From Micromonospora pallida (GTDB lineage: Bacteria > Actinomycetota > Actinomycetes > Mycobacteriales > Micromonosporaceae), in contig NZ_FMHW01000002.1 of NCBI RefSeq assembly GCF_900090325.1, positions 4,341,001 through 4,405,000 on the forward strand: a stretch of 64,000 nt of DNA. The letters run 5' to 3'. Under the pieces are notes generated by a model. It saw only the letters and a list, made by a program, of their open reading frames with translations, was not told the origin of the DNA and searched no databases. This document shows, one piece after another, positions 50,892 through 59,931 of this stretch (its first letter is position 1; each line of letters begins with the position of its first letter). The position numbers and the translations under genes are program-made.

Positions 50892-52298
50892 TCAGTACGC
50901 CCGGGCGAGGATGGCCACCAGGTCGGACTCGTCCTCCGAGTCGGGCACGGAACCGTCGGCCCGGAGCAGGCAGCGCACCGTCACGCCCTGGGCGTTCGCC
51001 TCGGCCTCGCCCGCGACGCCCACCGCCGACCACGGCACCCGGGCCCAGCCGGTGGCGGCGGCCTCGATCGCCTCGGCCAGGGTGGCCACCTCGCGGGTCC
51101 GGGACTCGCGGTGGGCCAGCGCCTGGTCGTACAGCGCCTGCTGGTCGGCGGCCAGCGCCGCGTGCACCGCGCCGACCACGTCGGCCACCGGCACCGGGGT
51201 CTTCGAGCCGTCCGTACGGCGGACCAGCACCGCGTTGCCGGCGGCCAGGTCGCGGGGGCCGACCTCGACGCGTACCGGGTAGCCGCGCAGCTCGGCGTCG
51301 ACGGCCCGGCGGCCGAACGGGGTGTCGGTGCGGTCGTCGAGCGCGACCCGGACCCCGGCGTCGCGCAGCGCGTCAGAAAGCTTTCGCGCCGCCTCCCCCA
51401 CGCCCTCGCCGTCCTTGACCACCATCACGTACGCCTGGATCGGCGCCAGCTTCGGCGGCACCCGCAGGCCGTTGTCGTCGCCGTGGCACATGATCAGGCC
51501 GCCGAGCATCCGGGTCGAGGTGCCCCAGGAGGTCGTCCAGGCGTGCTCCCGGCCGCCCTCGGCGGAGGAGTAGGTGATGTCGAACGCCTTGGCGAAGTTC
51601 TGCCCCAGTTCGTGGCTGGTGCCGAGCTGGAGCGCCTTGCCGTCGCCCATCATGCCCTCGAGGGTGTAGGTCGCGGTCGCCCCGGCGAACCGTTCCCGGG
51701 CGGTCTTCAGACCCACCTGCACCGGGATCGCCAGCACGTTGACCATCAGGTCCTCGTACGCCTCGTGCAGGATCTTCCGGGCGTAGGCCCGCGCGTCCTC
51801 ACGGGTGGCGTGCGCGGTGTGCCCCTCCTGCCAGAGGAACTCGCTGGTGCGCAGGAAGATCCGGGGGCGCAGTTCCCAGCGGACCACGTTGGCCCACTGG
51901 TTGAGCAGCAGCGGAAGGTCGCGGTAGGAGTCCACCCACTTGGCCATGAACTCGCCGATGACCGTCTCGCTGGTCGGCCGGACCACCACCGGCTCGGCGA
52001 GCTGCTTGCCGCCACCGTGGGTGACCACCGCCAGCTCGGGCGAGAAGCCCTCGACGTGCTCGGCCTCCCGCTTGAGGTAGTTCTCGGGGATGAAGAGCGG
52101 GAAGTACGCGTTCTCCGCCCCGGCGTCCTTGATCCGGGCGTCCATCTCGGCCTGCATCCGTTCCCAGATGGCGTAGCCGGCCGGTCGGATGACCATGGTG
52201 CCCCGCACCGGCCCGTTGTCGGCGAGCTTCGCCTTGGCGATCAGGTCCTGGTACCAGCGGGGAAAGTCCTCCGCACGGGGAGTGAGCACGCGTGCCAT
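50892..52298 (-). CDS. proS: Prolyl-tRNA synthetase, archaeal/eukaryotic-type
   Basis: ProS charges tRNA-Pro. The 468-residue protein has the class II motifs (NAYFPLFIPENYLKREAEH, VVRPTSETVIGEF, RWELRPRIFLRTSEFLWQEGHTAHAT). It has an anticodon-binding domain (about 285-390) and the C-terminal zinc-like domain ending in a terminal Tyr (ILARAY). It lacks the INS editing insertion of the long bacterial enzyme, so it is of the short archaeal/eukaryotic type. This type occurs in some actinobacteria and is probably an ancient replacement. The start is ATG 52298. No second proS is seen in the window. Confidence 0.96.
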   Translation of the reverse strand: MARVLTPRAEDFPRWYQDLIAKAKLADNGPVRGTMVIRPAGYAIWERMQAEMDARIKDAGAENAYFPLFIPENYLKREAEHVEGFSPELAVVTHGGGKQLAEPVVVRPTSETVIGEFMAKWVDSYRDLPLLLNQWANVVRWELRPRIFLRTSEFLWQEGHTAHATREDARAYARKILHEAYEDLMVNVLAIPVQVGLKTARERFAGATATYTLEGMMGDGKALQLGTSHELGQNFAKAFDITYSSAEGGREHAWTTSWGTSTRMLGGLIMCHGDDNGLRVPPKLAPIQAYVMVVKDGEGVGEAARKLSDALRDAGVRVALDDRTDTPFGRRAVDAELRGYPVRVEVGPRDLAAGNAVLVRRTDGSKTPVPVADVVGAVHAALAADQQALYDQALAHRESRTREVATLAEAIEAAATGWARVPWSAVGVAGEAEANAQGVTVRCLLRADGSVPDSEDESDLVAILARAY

Positions 52299-52377
52299 GA
52301 CCGGACATCCTATGCGCCCGGTCGACAGAGGCCGCGACCGGTCACGACGCGTCCCGATCCCCGGTCCACCCTCCCTG

Positions 52378-52438
52378 GTTGATCAAGAGGTTCGCGTCAC
52401 CGGCGCCGTCGGATCCGGACGCGAACCTCTTGATCAAC
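52378..52438. repeat. Intergenic palindromic repeat, family A (copy 2)
   Basis: A perfect 20-bp inverted repeat (52379-52398 with 52418-52437), extended by one G-C pair, has a 19-base loop. The arm begins TTGATCAAGAGGTTCGCG. It lies 19 bases past the stop of the amidohydrolase gene and ahead of proS. It is of the same family as 22762-22822. Confidence 0.8.
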
Positions 52439-52457
52439 GCGGGAAAAGCGGTGGGGG

Positions 52458-53534
52458 TCAGCGGGGGTGGCCGCGGAGGACCACACGGGTGGGGGCGCGG
52501 AGTACACGCAGGTCGCGGCGAGGGTCCTCGGGGTAGACGACCAGGTCGGCGGGGCCGCCCTCGGTGAGCCCGCCGAAACCGAGCCAGGCGCGGCCACCCC
52601 AGGAGGCGGCGGCGAGCACGTCCGTCGGAGACATCCCGGCCCGCTCGTGCAGCAGCAGCATCTCGTCGACGGCGAGCCCGTGGTCGATGCCACCGCCCGC
52701 GTCGGTCCCCACGTAGATCGGCACACCGGCCTCGTGGGCCGCCCGGACCACGGTGGGGAAGCTGTCCCGCAGGGCGAGCATGTGGTCGGCGTACCCGGGG
52801 AACTTCTCCCGCGCCTGGTCGGCGATCCCGCCGAAGGTCTGAATGTTGATCATCGTGGGGACCAGCGCGGTCCCGCGTCGGGCCATCTCGTCGATGAGGT
52901 CGAGGCTGAGGCCGGTGCCGTGCTCGACCGAGTCGACCCCGGCCCGCACCATGATCGCGACAGCCTCCTCGGAGAAGGTGTGCACGGCCGCCCGTACCCC
53001 GGCGGCGTGGGCGGCCTCGACCGCCGCGGCCATGGTCGCCGCGTCCCAGGCCGGGGCGAGGTCCCCCACCCCCCGGTCGATCCAGTCGCCGACCAGCTTG
53101 ACCCAGCCGTTGCCGGCCTTGGCCTGCGCGGCCACCGTCGCGGCGACCTCCGACGCGGGCACCTCCACGCCGATGTCCCGCAGGTAGCGCCGGGGCGGGG
53201 CGATGTGCCGGCCGGCGCGGGCCAGGCGCGGCACGTCGGGGTCGTCGTCGAGTTCCGGGTACGGGTACGGCGAGCCGGCGTCCCGGATGGCGAGCACTCC
53301 GGCGTCCCGGTCGACGATGGCCAACTGTCGGGCCTGCTCCAGCGACGCGACCGGCGCGCTGCCCCGGGCGATACCGATGTGGCAGTGCGCGTCGACCAGA
53401 CCGGGCAGGACGTACCCGCCGTCGGCGATCGTCTCCGCGCCGGCGACCGGCTCGAAGGTCACCCGGTCCCCCACCAGCCACAGGTCGCGCTCCTCGTCGT
53501 CGGGGAGCAGCACGCCGCGTACGTGCCAGGCCAT
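52458..53534 (-). CDS. Metal-dependent amidohydrolase (imidazolonepropionase/dipeptidase-like)
   Basis: This is a 358-residue TIM-barrel amidohydrolase. The metal motif is YVLPGLVDAHCHIGIA (His-x-His). A candidate bridging Lys is in GNGWVKLVGDW, further His ligands are in RAAVHTFSEEA and SVEHGTG, and the catalytic Asp is in YVGTDAGGG. The C-terminal beta-sandwich part closes the composite domain. Likely substrates are cyclic amides or peptidic compounds; the precise one is unknown. ATG 53534 follows GGAGGACGA. It is divergent from the large subtilase. Confidence 0.9.
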   Translation of the reverse strand: MAWHVRGVLLPDDEERDLWLVGDRVTFEPVAGAETIADGGYVLPGLVDAHCHIGIARGSAPVASLEQARQLAIVDRDAGVLAIRDAGSPYPYPELDDDPDVPRLARAGRHIAPPRRYLRDIGVEVPASEVAATVAAQAKAGNGWVKLVGDWIDRGVGDLAPAWDAATMAAAVEAAHAAGVRAAVHTFSEEAVAIMVRAGVDSVEHGTGLSLDLIDEMARRGTALVPTMINIQTFGGIADQAREKFPGYADHMLALRDSFPTVVRAAHEAGVPIYVGTDAGGGIDHGLAVDEMLLLHERAGMSPTDVLAAASWGGRAWLGFGGLTEGGPADLVVYPEDPRRDLRVLRAPTRVVLRGHPR

Positions 53535-53869
53535 TCGTCCTCCGTCTCAGCCGGTAGCGAGGTCGGAGATCATTCTTCCCCGCCGGACCGGAACCTGCTT
53601 CCCCGTCGGGCCGGAACCCGCCGGCCGGGCCGGCATCACGAAATAATGCCAACCAACTTCAAAAGCGGCGCAATGGGTCGGTCGAGAGGGCACAACACCG
53701 GCAGAGCTGTTCGTAGTTGAGTCAGCACACACCGTGATACGAACGGTCGATTGACAGATTTATTTATATACGCCTGTCTTGCTGTCGCGTGCCGCCGGGA
53801 TCAGGATGCACCGATGGGTTCCCGGGCACCGGGACTCTCCTGTTCGCCTCATGAAGGAGCGTCACAACC
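53535..53869. promoter_or_regulatory. 335-bp divergent intergenic region with a probable promoter
   Basis: No gene is seen. The 60 bases around 53720-53780 are far more AT-rich than anything else nearby and include TTGACA (53751-53756), a perfect -35. It is followed, 17-18 bases on, by CTGTCT/TGTCTT (53774-53780) as a weak -10. This orientation would drive the subtilase gene. The GTG start of that gene has AAGGAG 10 bases upstream. Confidence 0.55.
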
Positions 53870-56800
53870 GTGTCATCACGAAGATGGCGTGTGGCAGCGC
53901 TCGGCCTCGCGGTCGGCCTGACCATCCCTGTCGGCGTCGTCGGGCAGTCCGCCTCGGCCGCGCCGGACCAGGCCGACCCCGCGCGGGCGGTGGCCGCCAA
54001 GGTCGACAAGAAGGTCACCAAGCGGATCGCCGACACCGGGAAGTCGTCCTTCTGGGTCTTCCTCGACAGCCAGGCCGACCTGAGCACGACGGCGAAGCTG
54101 CGCACCAAGACGGAGAAGGCCGGCGCCGTGCTGCGGGCCAAGACCGCCCACGCCGAGCGCAGCCAGGCCGGGCTCCGTGGCCTGCTCACCAAGCGGGGGG
54201 CCGAGTTCACGCCCTTCTGGCTGGTGAACACCATCAAGGTCACCGGTGACGCCAAGCTCCTCGAGGAGTTGGCCACGCGCGACGAGGTCCGCGAGATCGT
54301 CGCCGACGACCCGGTGAGCATCCCCGAGCCGCTTCCCGGTGAGACCGTCGCGACGGTGAACGGCGTCGAGTGGAACATCGACCGGATCAACGCCCCCCGG
54401 GTCTGGAACGAGATGGGCGTCCGGGGCGAGGGCATCGTCGTCGCCAACATCGACACCGGGGCCAACTACCTGCACCCCGCCCTCAACGCCAGCTACCGGG
54501 GCCGCAGCGCCGACGGCAGCTACGACCACAACTACAACTGGTTCGACCCGTCCGGCGCGTGCAGCACCGACGCGCCCTGCGACAACAACGACCACGGCAG
54601 CCACACCATGGGCAGCATGGTCGGCCTGGACGGCGAGAACATCGTCGGCGTCGCCCCGAACGCGAAGTGGATCGCCGCCAAGGGCTGCGAGTCCAGCTCC
54701 TGCTCCCGGGCCTCGCTGCTGTCCTCCGGGCAGTGGATGGTCGCGCCGACCGACCTGAACGGCCAGAACCCGCGCCCGGACCTCGCGCCGGACATCGTCA
54801 ACAACTCGTGGGGCAACACCACCTACGACCCGTGGTACGCCGAGACCGTCTCGTCCTGGGTGGCCGCCGGCATCTTCCCGGCGTTCTCCAACGGCAACAG
54901 CGGTCCGGGCTGCAACACCTCGGGCAGCCCCGGCATGTACTCGATCAGCTACAGCTCCGGCGCGTTCGACGTGAACAACGCGATCGCCAGCTTCTCCAGC
55001 CGGGGCACTGGGGAGAACGGCGAGATCAAGCCAAACATCGCCGCCCCGGGCGCGAACGTCCGCTCGGCCACCCGCACCGGCTACGGCTCGTTCAGCGGCA
55101 CCTCGATGGCCTCGCCGCACACCGCAGCCGCGGTGGCGCTGATGTGGTCGGCCTCCCCCGCCATCCACGGGGACGTCGCCGCCACCCGGGCCATCCTGGA
55201 CCAGACCGCCATCGACGTGAACGCCCTCACCTGCGGCGGCACCGCCGCGAAGAACAACATCTTCGGTGAGGGGCGGCTCGACGCGTTCGCGGCGGTCAAC
55301 GCGACCCCGCGCGGCGCGCTCGGCACGATGAACGGCACCGTCACCTCCGGTGGCGCGGCGTTGACCGGGGCCACCGTCACCGTGACCGGCCCGATGACCC
55401 GGACCGGCGCCACCGCCGCCAACGGCTCGTACGGCTTCGACCGACTCATGGTCGGCGACTACACCATCACGGTCAGCAAGTTCGGCTACGTCACCGCCAC
55501 CGGGCAGGCGACGGTCACCGAGAACCAGACGGTCACCAAGGACATCGTCGTCCAGCAGGCCCCCTCGGCCACGCTCAGCGGCACGGTGAGCACCTCCGCC
55601 GGACCGGCGGCGGGCGCGGCCGTGACCGTGCTGAACACCCCGCTCACCGCCACCGCGGACGCGCAGGGCAACTACTCGGTCACCGTCCCGCAGGGCAAGT
55701 ACGACGTCCGCTTCACCCACGCGTACCGGTGTGCGGACGCGGTCACCCAGCCGACGACGGTCAACGCCGACACCGACCTCGACGTCACCCTGCCGGACCG
55801 GGTGGACGGCTTCGGCTACGCCTGTGGCGGGGCCGGCGGCGAGTTCGTCCCCGGCACCCAGCGCCTCACGCTGACCGGCGACGACACCACCACCGCGGTC
55901 TCCCTGCCGTTCCGGGTGCCGCTGTACGGCAAGTCGTACAAGGACGGCTGGGTCAGCACCAACGGCGTGCTCGGCTTCGGCACCGCCTCCAGCAACCGGG
56001 TCAACACCACCCTGCCGAGCACCATCGCGCCGAACCTGGCGCTCTACCCGTTCTGGGACGACCTGTACGTCGAGTCGGACTCCGGTGTCTACACCGCCAC
56101 CATCGGGAGCGCCCCGCGCCGGACCTTCGTGGTGGAGTGGCGCAACGTGTCGCTCTTCGCGGACCGGACCGCCCGGGTGACGTTCAGCGTGGCGATCGGC
56201 GAGGACGGCTCGGTCGTCTACCGGTACAAGGACATCGACGGCACCGGCGGGGAGACCGCCAGCGGGGCCACCATCGGCCTGGAGAACGCCACCGGCACCG
56301 CCGGCTTCGAGTACTCGTACAACGTCTCTGCCGTCGCCGAGGGCACCGCGATCGCGTTCCGGACCACCCGCACCGGTGTGCTCTCCGGCGTGGTCACCGA
56401 CGCCAACGACGGACTGCCGGTGGCCGGAGCCACGGTCACCGCGACCGCTGGTGACGTCACGGTCAGCGACACCTCGGACGCCACCGGCCGGTACCTGATC
56501 CAGGCCCCGGCCGGCGAGGTCGCGCTGAACCTGGCCCAGCAGAACTACGAGGCCGCCACCGACACGGTCACCGTGGCCGCCGGCGGCTCGGAGTCCCGGT
56601 CGGCGGCGCTGCGCACCGCGCGCATCGGCGCCAACGTCGGCAGCCTCACGGTGACCGCCCCGGCCGCGCAGACCCGCAGCCGGTCGATCGCCCTGAGCAA
56701 CACCGGCGCCCTCGGCACCGACGTGACGGTGACCGAACTGGACGTCGACGGCTTCCCGGCGGACTTCGGCTGGCTGGATCTGTCCGGCACCACCGCCACG

Positions 56801-57436
56801 GTGGCGGCCGGTGGCCGGCACACCGTCGGGGTGACGATCCGCACCACCGGGCTGGCCCCGGGCAGCCACCACCAGGCGAAGGTGCAGATCAGCTCGGCCA
56901 GCGGCCGGAAGCCGGTGACCGTGCTGCCGGTCACCCTGGTCGTGCCGAGCTACACGCTGGCCATCGACGCCGGGGGCACCACCGGCCGGGCCGACGTCGA
57001 GGGGCAGACCTGGGCGCCCGACCAGGCGTACGCCGCCGGCCAGGCCGGGTACCTCGGCACCTCCAGCCGGCGGACCACCACCACGGCCATCACCGGCACC
57101 AACGACTCGGCCCGCTTCGCCACCCAGCGCGAGGGGATGCACGAGTACCGGGTCGACGGGCTCGCCGACGGCTGGTACACCGTCGAGCTGGACTTCGCCG
57201 AGCTCAAGCAGCAGCGGCCGGACAAGCGCGTCTTCGACGTGCTGCTGGAGGGCCAGGAGGTGCTGCCGTCGCTGGACGTAGCCGGTGAGGTCGGCAGCTT
57301 CGCCGCGCTGAACCGCACGTTCACCGTCCAGGTGACCGACGGGCAGCTCAACATCCGGTTCGTCACGCACGCCGGGTACGGCCAGCCGATCGTCAACGCC
57401 CTCCGGGTGACCAACCGCCCGGACCTCGGCGTCTGA
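53870..57436 (+). CDS. Large secreted subtilisin-like (S8) protease with carboxypeptidase-regulatory-like and malectin-like domains
   Basis: This 1188-residue exported protease has a signal peptide (1-31, Ala-x-Ala end) and a pro-domain (about 55-150). The S8 catalytic domain (about 170-480) has Asp195 in NIDTG, His242 in DHGSH, Asn of the oxyanion hole in SNGNSG and Ser412 in GTSMASPH. A first regulatory-like beta-sandwich follows (about 485-560), with a second at about 565-645. A Gly/Asn-rich beta module (about 660-800), a third regulatory-like domain (about 810-890), an FN3/BACON-like domain (about 900-1010) and a malectin-like domain (about 1030-1185) complete it. These C-terminal modules probably bind carbohydrate or other polymers. 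A strong terminator follows the gene. Confidence 0.94.
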   Translation: MSSRRWRVAALGLAVGLTIPVGVVGQSASAAPDQADPARAVAAKVDKKVTKRIADTGKSSFWVFLDSQADLSTTAKLRTKTEKAGAVLRAKTAHAERSQAGLRGLLTKRGAEFTPFWLVNTIKVTGDAKLLEELATRDEVREIVADDPVSIPEPLPGETVATVNGVEWNIDRINAPRVWNEMGVRGEGIVVANIDTGANYLHPALNASYRGRSADGSYDHNYNWFDPSGACSTDAPCDNNDHGSHTMGSMVGLDGENIVGVAPNAKWIAAKGCESSSCSRASLLSSGQWMVAPTDLNGQNPRPDLAPDIVNNSWGNTTYDPWYAETVSSWVAAGIFPAFSNGNSGPGCNTSGSPGMYSISYSSGAFDVNNAIASFSSRGTGENGEIKPNIAAPGANVRSATRTGYGSFSGTSMASPHTAAAVALMWSASPAIHGDVAATRAILDQTAIDVNALTCGGTAAKNNIFGEGRLDAFAAVNATPRGALGTMNGTVTSGGAALTGATVTVTGPMTRTGATAANGSYGFDRLMVGDYTITVSKFGYVTATGQATVTENQTVTKDIVVQQAPSATLSGTVSTSAGPAAGAAVTVLNTPLTATADAQGNYSVTVPQGKYDVRFTHAYRCADAVTQPTTVNADTDLDVTLPDRVDGFGYACGGAGGEFVPGTQRLTLTGDDTTTAVSLPFRVPLYGKSYKDGWVSTNGVLGFGTASSNRVNTTLPSTIAPNLALYPFWDDLYVESDSGVYTATIGSAPRRTFVVEWRNVSLFADRTARVTFSVAIGEDGSVVYRYKDIDGTGGETASGATIGLENATGTAGFEYSYNVSAVAEGTAIAFRTTRTGVLSGVVTDANDGLPVAGATVTATAGDVTVSDTSDATGRYLIQAPAGEVALNLAQQNYEAATDTVTVAAGGSESRSAALRTARIGANVGSLTVTAPAAQTRSRSIALSNTGALGTDVTVTELDVDGFPADFGWLDLSGTTATVAAGGRHTVGVTIRTTGLAPGSHHQAKVQISSASGRKPVTVLPVTLVVPSYTLAIDAGGTTGRADVEGQTWAPDQAYAAGQAGYLGTSSRRTTTTAITGTNDSARFATQREGMHEYRVDGLADGWYTVELDFAELKQQRPDKRVFDVLLEGQEVLPSLDVAGEVGSFAALNRTFTVQVTDGQLNIRFVTHAGYGQPIVNALRVTNRPDLGV

Positions 57437-57452
57437 CCTGAGGTGAGCAAGA

Positions 57453-57482
57453 GTGGGGCCCGGCCTTCCGGCCGGGCCCCAC
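57453..57482 (+). terminator. Intrinsic terminator after the subtilase
   Basis: A perfect 13-bp stem (57453-57465 with 57470-57482) has a 4-base TTCC loop, starting 16 bases past the subtilase stop. It also lies before the end of the convergent Uma2 gene. Confidence 0.9.
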
Positions 57483-57495
57483 GTTCGTATCCGGG

Positions 57496-58071
57496 TCAGG
57501 CCCCGCGTTCCAACACCGCCCGCCGCCGGGCGGTCAGCGCCGGCAGGTCGACCGAGACCTTCCAGGGCCGTTCGGTGACGAAGACGTCGTCGGTGTGGGT
57601 GACCACGTCGTACTCTCCCCGCGGCCCGAGGGTGTACTCGGTGAGCGTGATCCGCTCGTGCAGGGGGTCGACCACCCAGTACGTCGACACCCCCGCGTGC
57701 GCGTACACCTTCGCCTTGTCGTACAGGTCGCGGAAGTTCGAGGTGGGCGAGATGACCTCGACCGCCAGCAGGGCACCGTCGACCGGCACCGGGCTGCGGT
57801 CGGCGTGTTCCCGGCGAATCGCCACCACGTCCGGGCGGGGTTCGTTACGCCGGTCGATCCGCACCGACAGGTCGAAGCTGACGAAGTACTCGGGCGGGCA
57901 GTCGGCTTCGAGTGCGAGCAGCAACCGGACACACATGTCCTGGTGCAGGGCAGTGGGGGACGGCAAGATCAGCCTTCCGTTGACCAACTCGTACGGAAGG
58001 TCCTTCGGCAGGCCGTCGAGGTCGTCGACCGTCCACTCCGACCGCTCGGGCAGGATGGGCGCCGCAGTCAT
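57496..58071 (-). CDS. Uma2-family (PD-(D/E)XK nuclease-like) protein
   Basis: This 191-residue Uma2 protein has the clearer family pattern: WTVDDLDGLPKDLPYELVNG at the start, RPDVVAIR and LLAVEVISPTSNFRDLYDKAKVYAHAGVSTYWVVDP. It has the paired acidic residues and following Lys of the nuclease-like core. Function of the family is unknown. The ATG at 58071 has AAGGAG six bases upstream, which decides the start over an earlier ATG at 58116. It lies just downstream of ffh and convergent with the subtilase. Confidence 0.92.
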   Translation of the reverse strand: MTAAPILPERSEWTVDDLDGLPKDLPYELVNGRLILPSPTALHQDMCVRLLLALEADCPPEYFVSFDLSVRIDRRNEPRPDVVAIRREHADRSPVPVDGALLAVEVISPTSNFRDLYDKAKVYAHAGVSTYWVVDPLHERITLTEYTLGPRGEYDVVTHTDDVFVTERPWKVSVDLPALTARRRAVLERGA

Positions 58072-58141
58072 GGGGTTCTCCTTCCAGGGGACCCCGTCAC
58101 CGTAAGCGTCCATCACATCACCCTAGGTCATCGACACGCGG

Positions 58142-59707
58142 TCAGCCCTGCTTGCCGCCGCCACCCTTGCCGAACTTGTTGAAGTCGATCTTCGGGAGCT
58201 TGAAGCCCGGCGGCAGACCGCCCTGCCCACCCAGGTCGTTCGGGTTCAGCCCTGGCGGGAGCTGGGGCATGCCACCCGGGAACCCGCCGGGCATCCCGGC
58301 GCCCGCACCGGCGCCGGTCCGCGGCCGGTTGCCGCCCTTGGTGCCCTTGCGCTTGTTCTTCGGGCTCTTGGTGGCCTTGCGCCGGCCCGCCCCGGGCAGC
58401 CCCATCATGCCGCCCATCTGCTTCATCATCTTCTGCGCGTCGGCGAAGCGGTTGAGCAGCTGGTTGACGTCCATCACGGTGACCCCGGAGCCGTTGGCGA
58501 TCCGCGCCCGCCGGGAACCGTTGATGATCTTCGGGTTGGTGCGCTCGGCCGGGGTCATCGAGCGGATGATCGCGGTGACCCGGTCGAAGTGCTTGTCGTC
58601 CAGCTCGCCGAGCTGGTCCTTCATCTGCCCCATACCGGGCATCATGGCCAGCACGTTGGCGATCGGGCCCATCCGGCGGACCGCGATGAGCTGGTCGAGG
58701 AAGTCCTCCAGGGTGAACTGCTCGCCGCCCATCAGCTTGGCGGTCATCTTCTCCTTCTGATCGGTGTCGAAGGCCTGCTCGGCCTGCTCGATCAGAGTGA
58801 GGACGTCGCCCATGCCGAGGATCCGGCTGGCCATCCGGTCCGGGTGGAAGACGTCGAAGTCCTCCAGCTTCTCGCCGGTGGAGGCGAAGAGGATCGGCTG
58901 TCCGGTGACCTCCCGGACGCTCAGCGCGGCACCGCCCCGGGCGTCGCCGTCGAGCTTCGACAGCACCACGCCGGTGATGCCGACGCCGTCGCGGAACGCC
59001 TCGGCGGTACGCACGGCGTCCTGACCGACCATCGCGTCGATGACGAAGATGACCTCGTCGGGGTCGACCGCGTCCCGGATGTCGGCGGCCTGCTGCATCA
59101 TCTCGGCGTCGATACCGAGTCGACCGGCGGTGTCGACGATGACGACGTCCCGGGCGGCCCGCTTCGCGTGCTCGATCGAGGCCCGCGCCACCTGCACCGG
59201 GTCACCGGTGCCGTTGCCGGGCTCCGGGGCGTACACCTCGACCCCGGCCCGGCCACCGAGCACCTGGAGCTGCCCGACGGCGTTGGGACGCTGGAGGTCG
59301 GCGGCGACCAGCAGCGGCTGGTGTCCCTGGGCCTTGAGCCAGCGGGCCAGCTTGCCGGCGAGGGTGGTCTTACCGGAACCCTGGAGGCCGGCCAGCATGA
59401 TCACGGTCGGCGGCTGCTTGGCGAACTGGAGTCGCCGCCCCTCACCACCGAGGACGGCGACCAGCTCCTCGTTGACGATCTTGACGATCTGCTGGGCCGG
59501 GTTGAGCGCCTGGGAGACCTCGGCGCCGCGTGCCCGCTCCTTGACGTTCGCGATGAAGCCCTTGACCACCGGCAGCGCGACGTCCGCCTCCAGCAGCGCC
59601 AGCCGGATCTCGCGTGCGGTGGCGTCGATGTCGGCGTCGGTGAGCCGACCCTTGCCGCGGAGCTTGGTGAAGATCCCGGAGAGGCGGTCACTCAAGGTGT
59701 CAAACAC
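58142..59707 (-). CDS. ffh: Signal recognition particle protein Ffh
   Basis: Ffh binds signal peptides and 4.5S RNA and delivers ribosomes to FtsY. The 521-residue protein has the N domain (FDTLSDRLSGIFTKLRGKGR), GTPase motifs LAGLQGSGKTTLAGKLA, DTAGRLG and LSKLDGDARGG, and the Met-rich M domain (MMPGMGQMKDQL, ANGSGVTVMDVNQLLNRF, KMMKQMGGMMG). A Gly/Pro/Lys-rich tail of about 75 residues follows, longer than in E. coli. The start is GTG 59707. It lies downstream of glnD. Confidence 0.97.
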   Translation of the reverse strand: MFDTLSDRLSGIFTKLRGKGRLTDADIDATAREIRLALLEADVALPVVKGFIANVKERARGAEVSQALNPAQQIVKIVNEELVAVLGGEGRRLQFAKQPPTVIMLAGLQGSGKTTLAGKLARWLKAQGHQPLLVAADLQRPNAVGQLQVLGGRAGVEVYAPEPGNGTGDPVQVARASIEHAKRAARDVVIVDTAGRLGIDAEMMQQAADIRDAVDPDEVIFVIDAMVGQDAVRTAEAFRDGVGITGVVLSKLDGDARGGAALSVREVTGQPILFASTGEKLEDFDVFHPDRMASRILGMGDVLTLIEQAEQAFDTDQKEKMTAKLMGGEQFTLEDFLDQLIAVRRMGPIANVLAMMPGMGQMKDQLGELDDKHFDRVTAIIRSMTPAERTNPKIINGSRRARIANGSGVTVMDVNQLLNRFADAQKMMKQMGGMMGLPGAGRRKATKSPKNKRKGTKGGNRPRTGAGAGAGMPGGFPGGMPQLPPGLNPNDLGGQGGLPPGFKLPKIDFNKFGKGGGGKQG

Positions 59708-59861
59708 GCGAACATCCCGTTTGTCAGTGTTACGGCGGGCACAGTCAGTGGTGCGGCGGGCACAACCCGGCCGGAAACAAGAGCCGGCCACCGTTCAGGG
59801 TAGCCCGCCGCCCGTACCCCCGCCTCCAGCCGGGCACGGCCGCACCGCGCTCGGGTGGTTA

Positions 59862-59906
59862 CAGGGGGCCCTTCCTCATCAGAATGCGGTAACAAGGTGC
59901 CCCTGC
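59862..59906. repeat. Intergenic palindromic repeat, family B (copy 2)
   Basis: This element has arms CAGGGGGCCCT and CAAGGTGCCCCTG around TTCCTCATCAGAATGCGGTAA. It shares the CTCAT-x-GCGGTAACA core and the paired G-run/C-run arms with the element at 50833-50876. It lies between the glnD stop and the ffh start and can fold as a terminator. Confidence 0.65.
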
Positions 59907-59931
59907 AAACACCCGGACACGGCAACCGCAC

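Noticed and set aside
53876..57370. Very long open frame antisense to the subtilase (about 1160 codons)
   Set aside because: Val/Gly/Arg-rich composition without any family motif; it arises because the sense gene uses GC-ending codons. The sense frame has a full catalytic triad.
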